64,000 nt of DNA, taken from JAMCRM01 sp035561075 (GTDB taxonomy: Bacteria > Acidobacteriota > Terriglobia > Bryobacterales > Bryobacteraceae). The position numbers were made by a program, and so were the translations under genes. The stretch is from positions 1 through 64,000 of the forward strand of contig DATMYF010000182.1 of assembly GCA_035561075.1 (NCBI GenBank), in the 5' to 3' direction. The notes below the pieces were generated by a model. That model worked only from the letters and a program-made list of their open reading frames with translations. It searched no databases and was not told the origin of the DNA. Shown piece after piece: positions 63,746-64,000 of the stretch (position 1 is its first letter; each line of letters opens with the position of its first letter).

Positions 63746-63764
63746 TATTTATCGCTCAGGACAC
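63746..63764 (-). repeat. Right terminal inverted repeat of IS630
   Basis: The minus strand reads GTGTCCTGAGCGATAAATA from 63764. The flanking TA is at 63765-63766. Confidence 0.9.
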
Positions 63765-63891
63765 TAGAACACTGCCCTCCTCGTCTTCGCCACGTCACAT
63801 CGCAAAGACCGCAAGCGTCCGCGTCCGGCGGTGATAGTAGCCATTATGAATACAGCGGTTCGCGCAACGCGGTAGCCGATTGGCTCAGCCG

Positions 63892-64000
63892 ATGCCTCAC
63901 TCAGAAATTTTTCTGCCGGGGCTTATCTCAACAGCCCTCGCCTGGACGCAGATATTCGCCTGGATCGCGCTTGGATCTCTGTTTCGCAATAAGTGCGACC
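63892..64000 (+). CDS. Possible start of a membrane protein gene, cut by the window edge
   Basis: An ATG at 63892 opens a frame to the end of the window: a short polar start and a hydrophobic stretch (GLISTALAWTQIFAWIALGS). Too short to recognise. No Shine-Dalgarno is apparent. It might be the next gene of the polysaccharide locus or chance. Confidence 0.25.
   Translation, partial: MPHSEIFLPGLISTALAWTQIFAWIALGSLFRNKCD

Larger units (their letters stand above)
62624..63764. mobile_element. IS630 family insertion sequence (1141 bases)
   Basis: Terminal inverted repeats GTGTCCTGAGCGGTAAATA (62624-62642) and, reverse-complemented from 63764, GTGTCCTGAGCGATAAATA match at 18 of 19 bases. A TA follows the right end (63765-63766) as expected for the IS630 target duplication. 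The left flank is CA (62622-62623). Confidence 0.92.

Overview
This is a GC-rich bacterial chromosomal window that reads as a member of the Acidobacteriota, most likely the Solibacter/Bryobacter group. Three lineage-typical proteins support this: a secreted protein with the TIGR03437-type C-terminal domain first defined in Solibacter (19465-20796), a VWFA-related acidobacterial protein (22658-23749), and a very large TonB-dependent receptor with an N-terminal carboxypeptidase-regulatory domain (2021-5491). The assignment rests on family recognition by eye, not on a search.

Layout. 1-137 is the 3' end of an ISL3-like transposase gene, followed by tRNA-Ser(GCT). 394-30521 is a mixed housekeeping region: two CPBP membrane proteins, the TonB receptor, an SDR, a MerR-TPR protein, signal peptidase I, a PhzF-like protein, a sodium:solute symporter with a 45-residue membrane partner, glgC, small enzymes, the acpP-fabF-etfB-etfA operon on the minus strand, xseA, mutY coupled to an S24-peptidase fusion, a KDG kinase, a secreted protein with three RidA-like domains, a pdxR-like regulator with pdxS and pdxT, a small phosphatase, and two stress or membrane proteins that end at a clear rho-independent terminator (30598-30640). 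30797-34263 is a three-gene sugar module (epimerase, B12-binding radical SAM, glycosyltransferase). After it come a dCMP-deaminase-like gene, a CAT-anticodon tRNA, a ceramidase-like protein and a TPR regulator.

39095 to about 62640 is a large plus-strand exopolysaccharide locus with tight spacing and many ATGA overlaps. It opens with a specialised NusG paralogue. Then come a Wza-type export protein, a Wzc-type tyrosine autokinase, a flippase, two glycosyltransferases, a two-domain oxidoreductase, a 1365-residue asparagine synthase-heparinase II/III fusion, another glycosyltransferase, a Pgl-like set (phosphoglycosyl transferase, acetyltransferase, aminotransferase, 4,6-dehydratase), a polysaccharide deacetylase, an acyl carrier protein with a coupled GNAT, and a Wzy-like polymerase. 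Together these genes could build a lipid-linked repeat unit started by a bacillosamine-type sugar, modify it, flip it, polymerise it and export it. An IS630 element (62624-63764) has inserted in the 3' end of the polymerase gene, and its own stop codon and left target TA appear lost through one base difference.

Most unusual points: the AsnB-heparinase fusion, the secreted triple-RidA protein, the S24 peptidase fused to a DUF3037-like domain, the CPBP protein with Gln-Gln in place of Glu-Glu, and a recurring -10-like box 6-7 bases upstream of start codons that suggests leaderless transcription.
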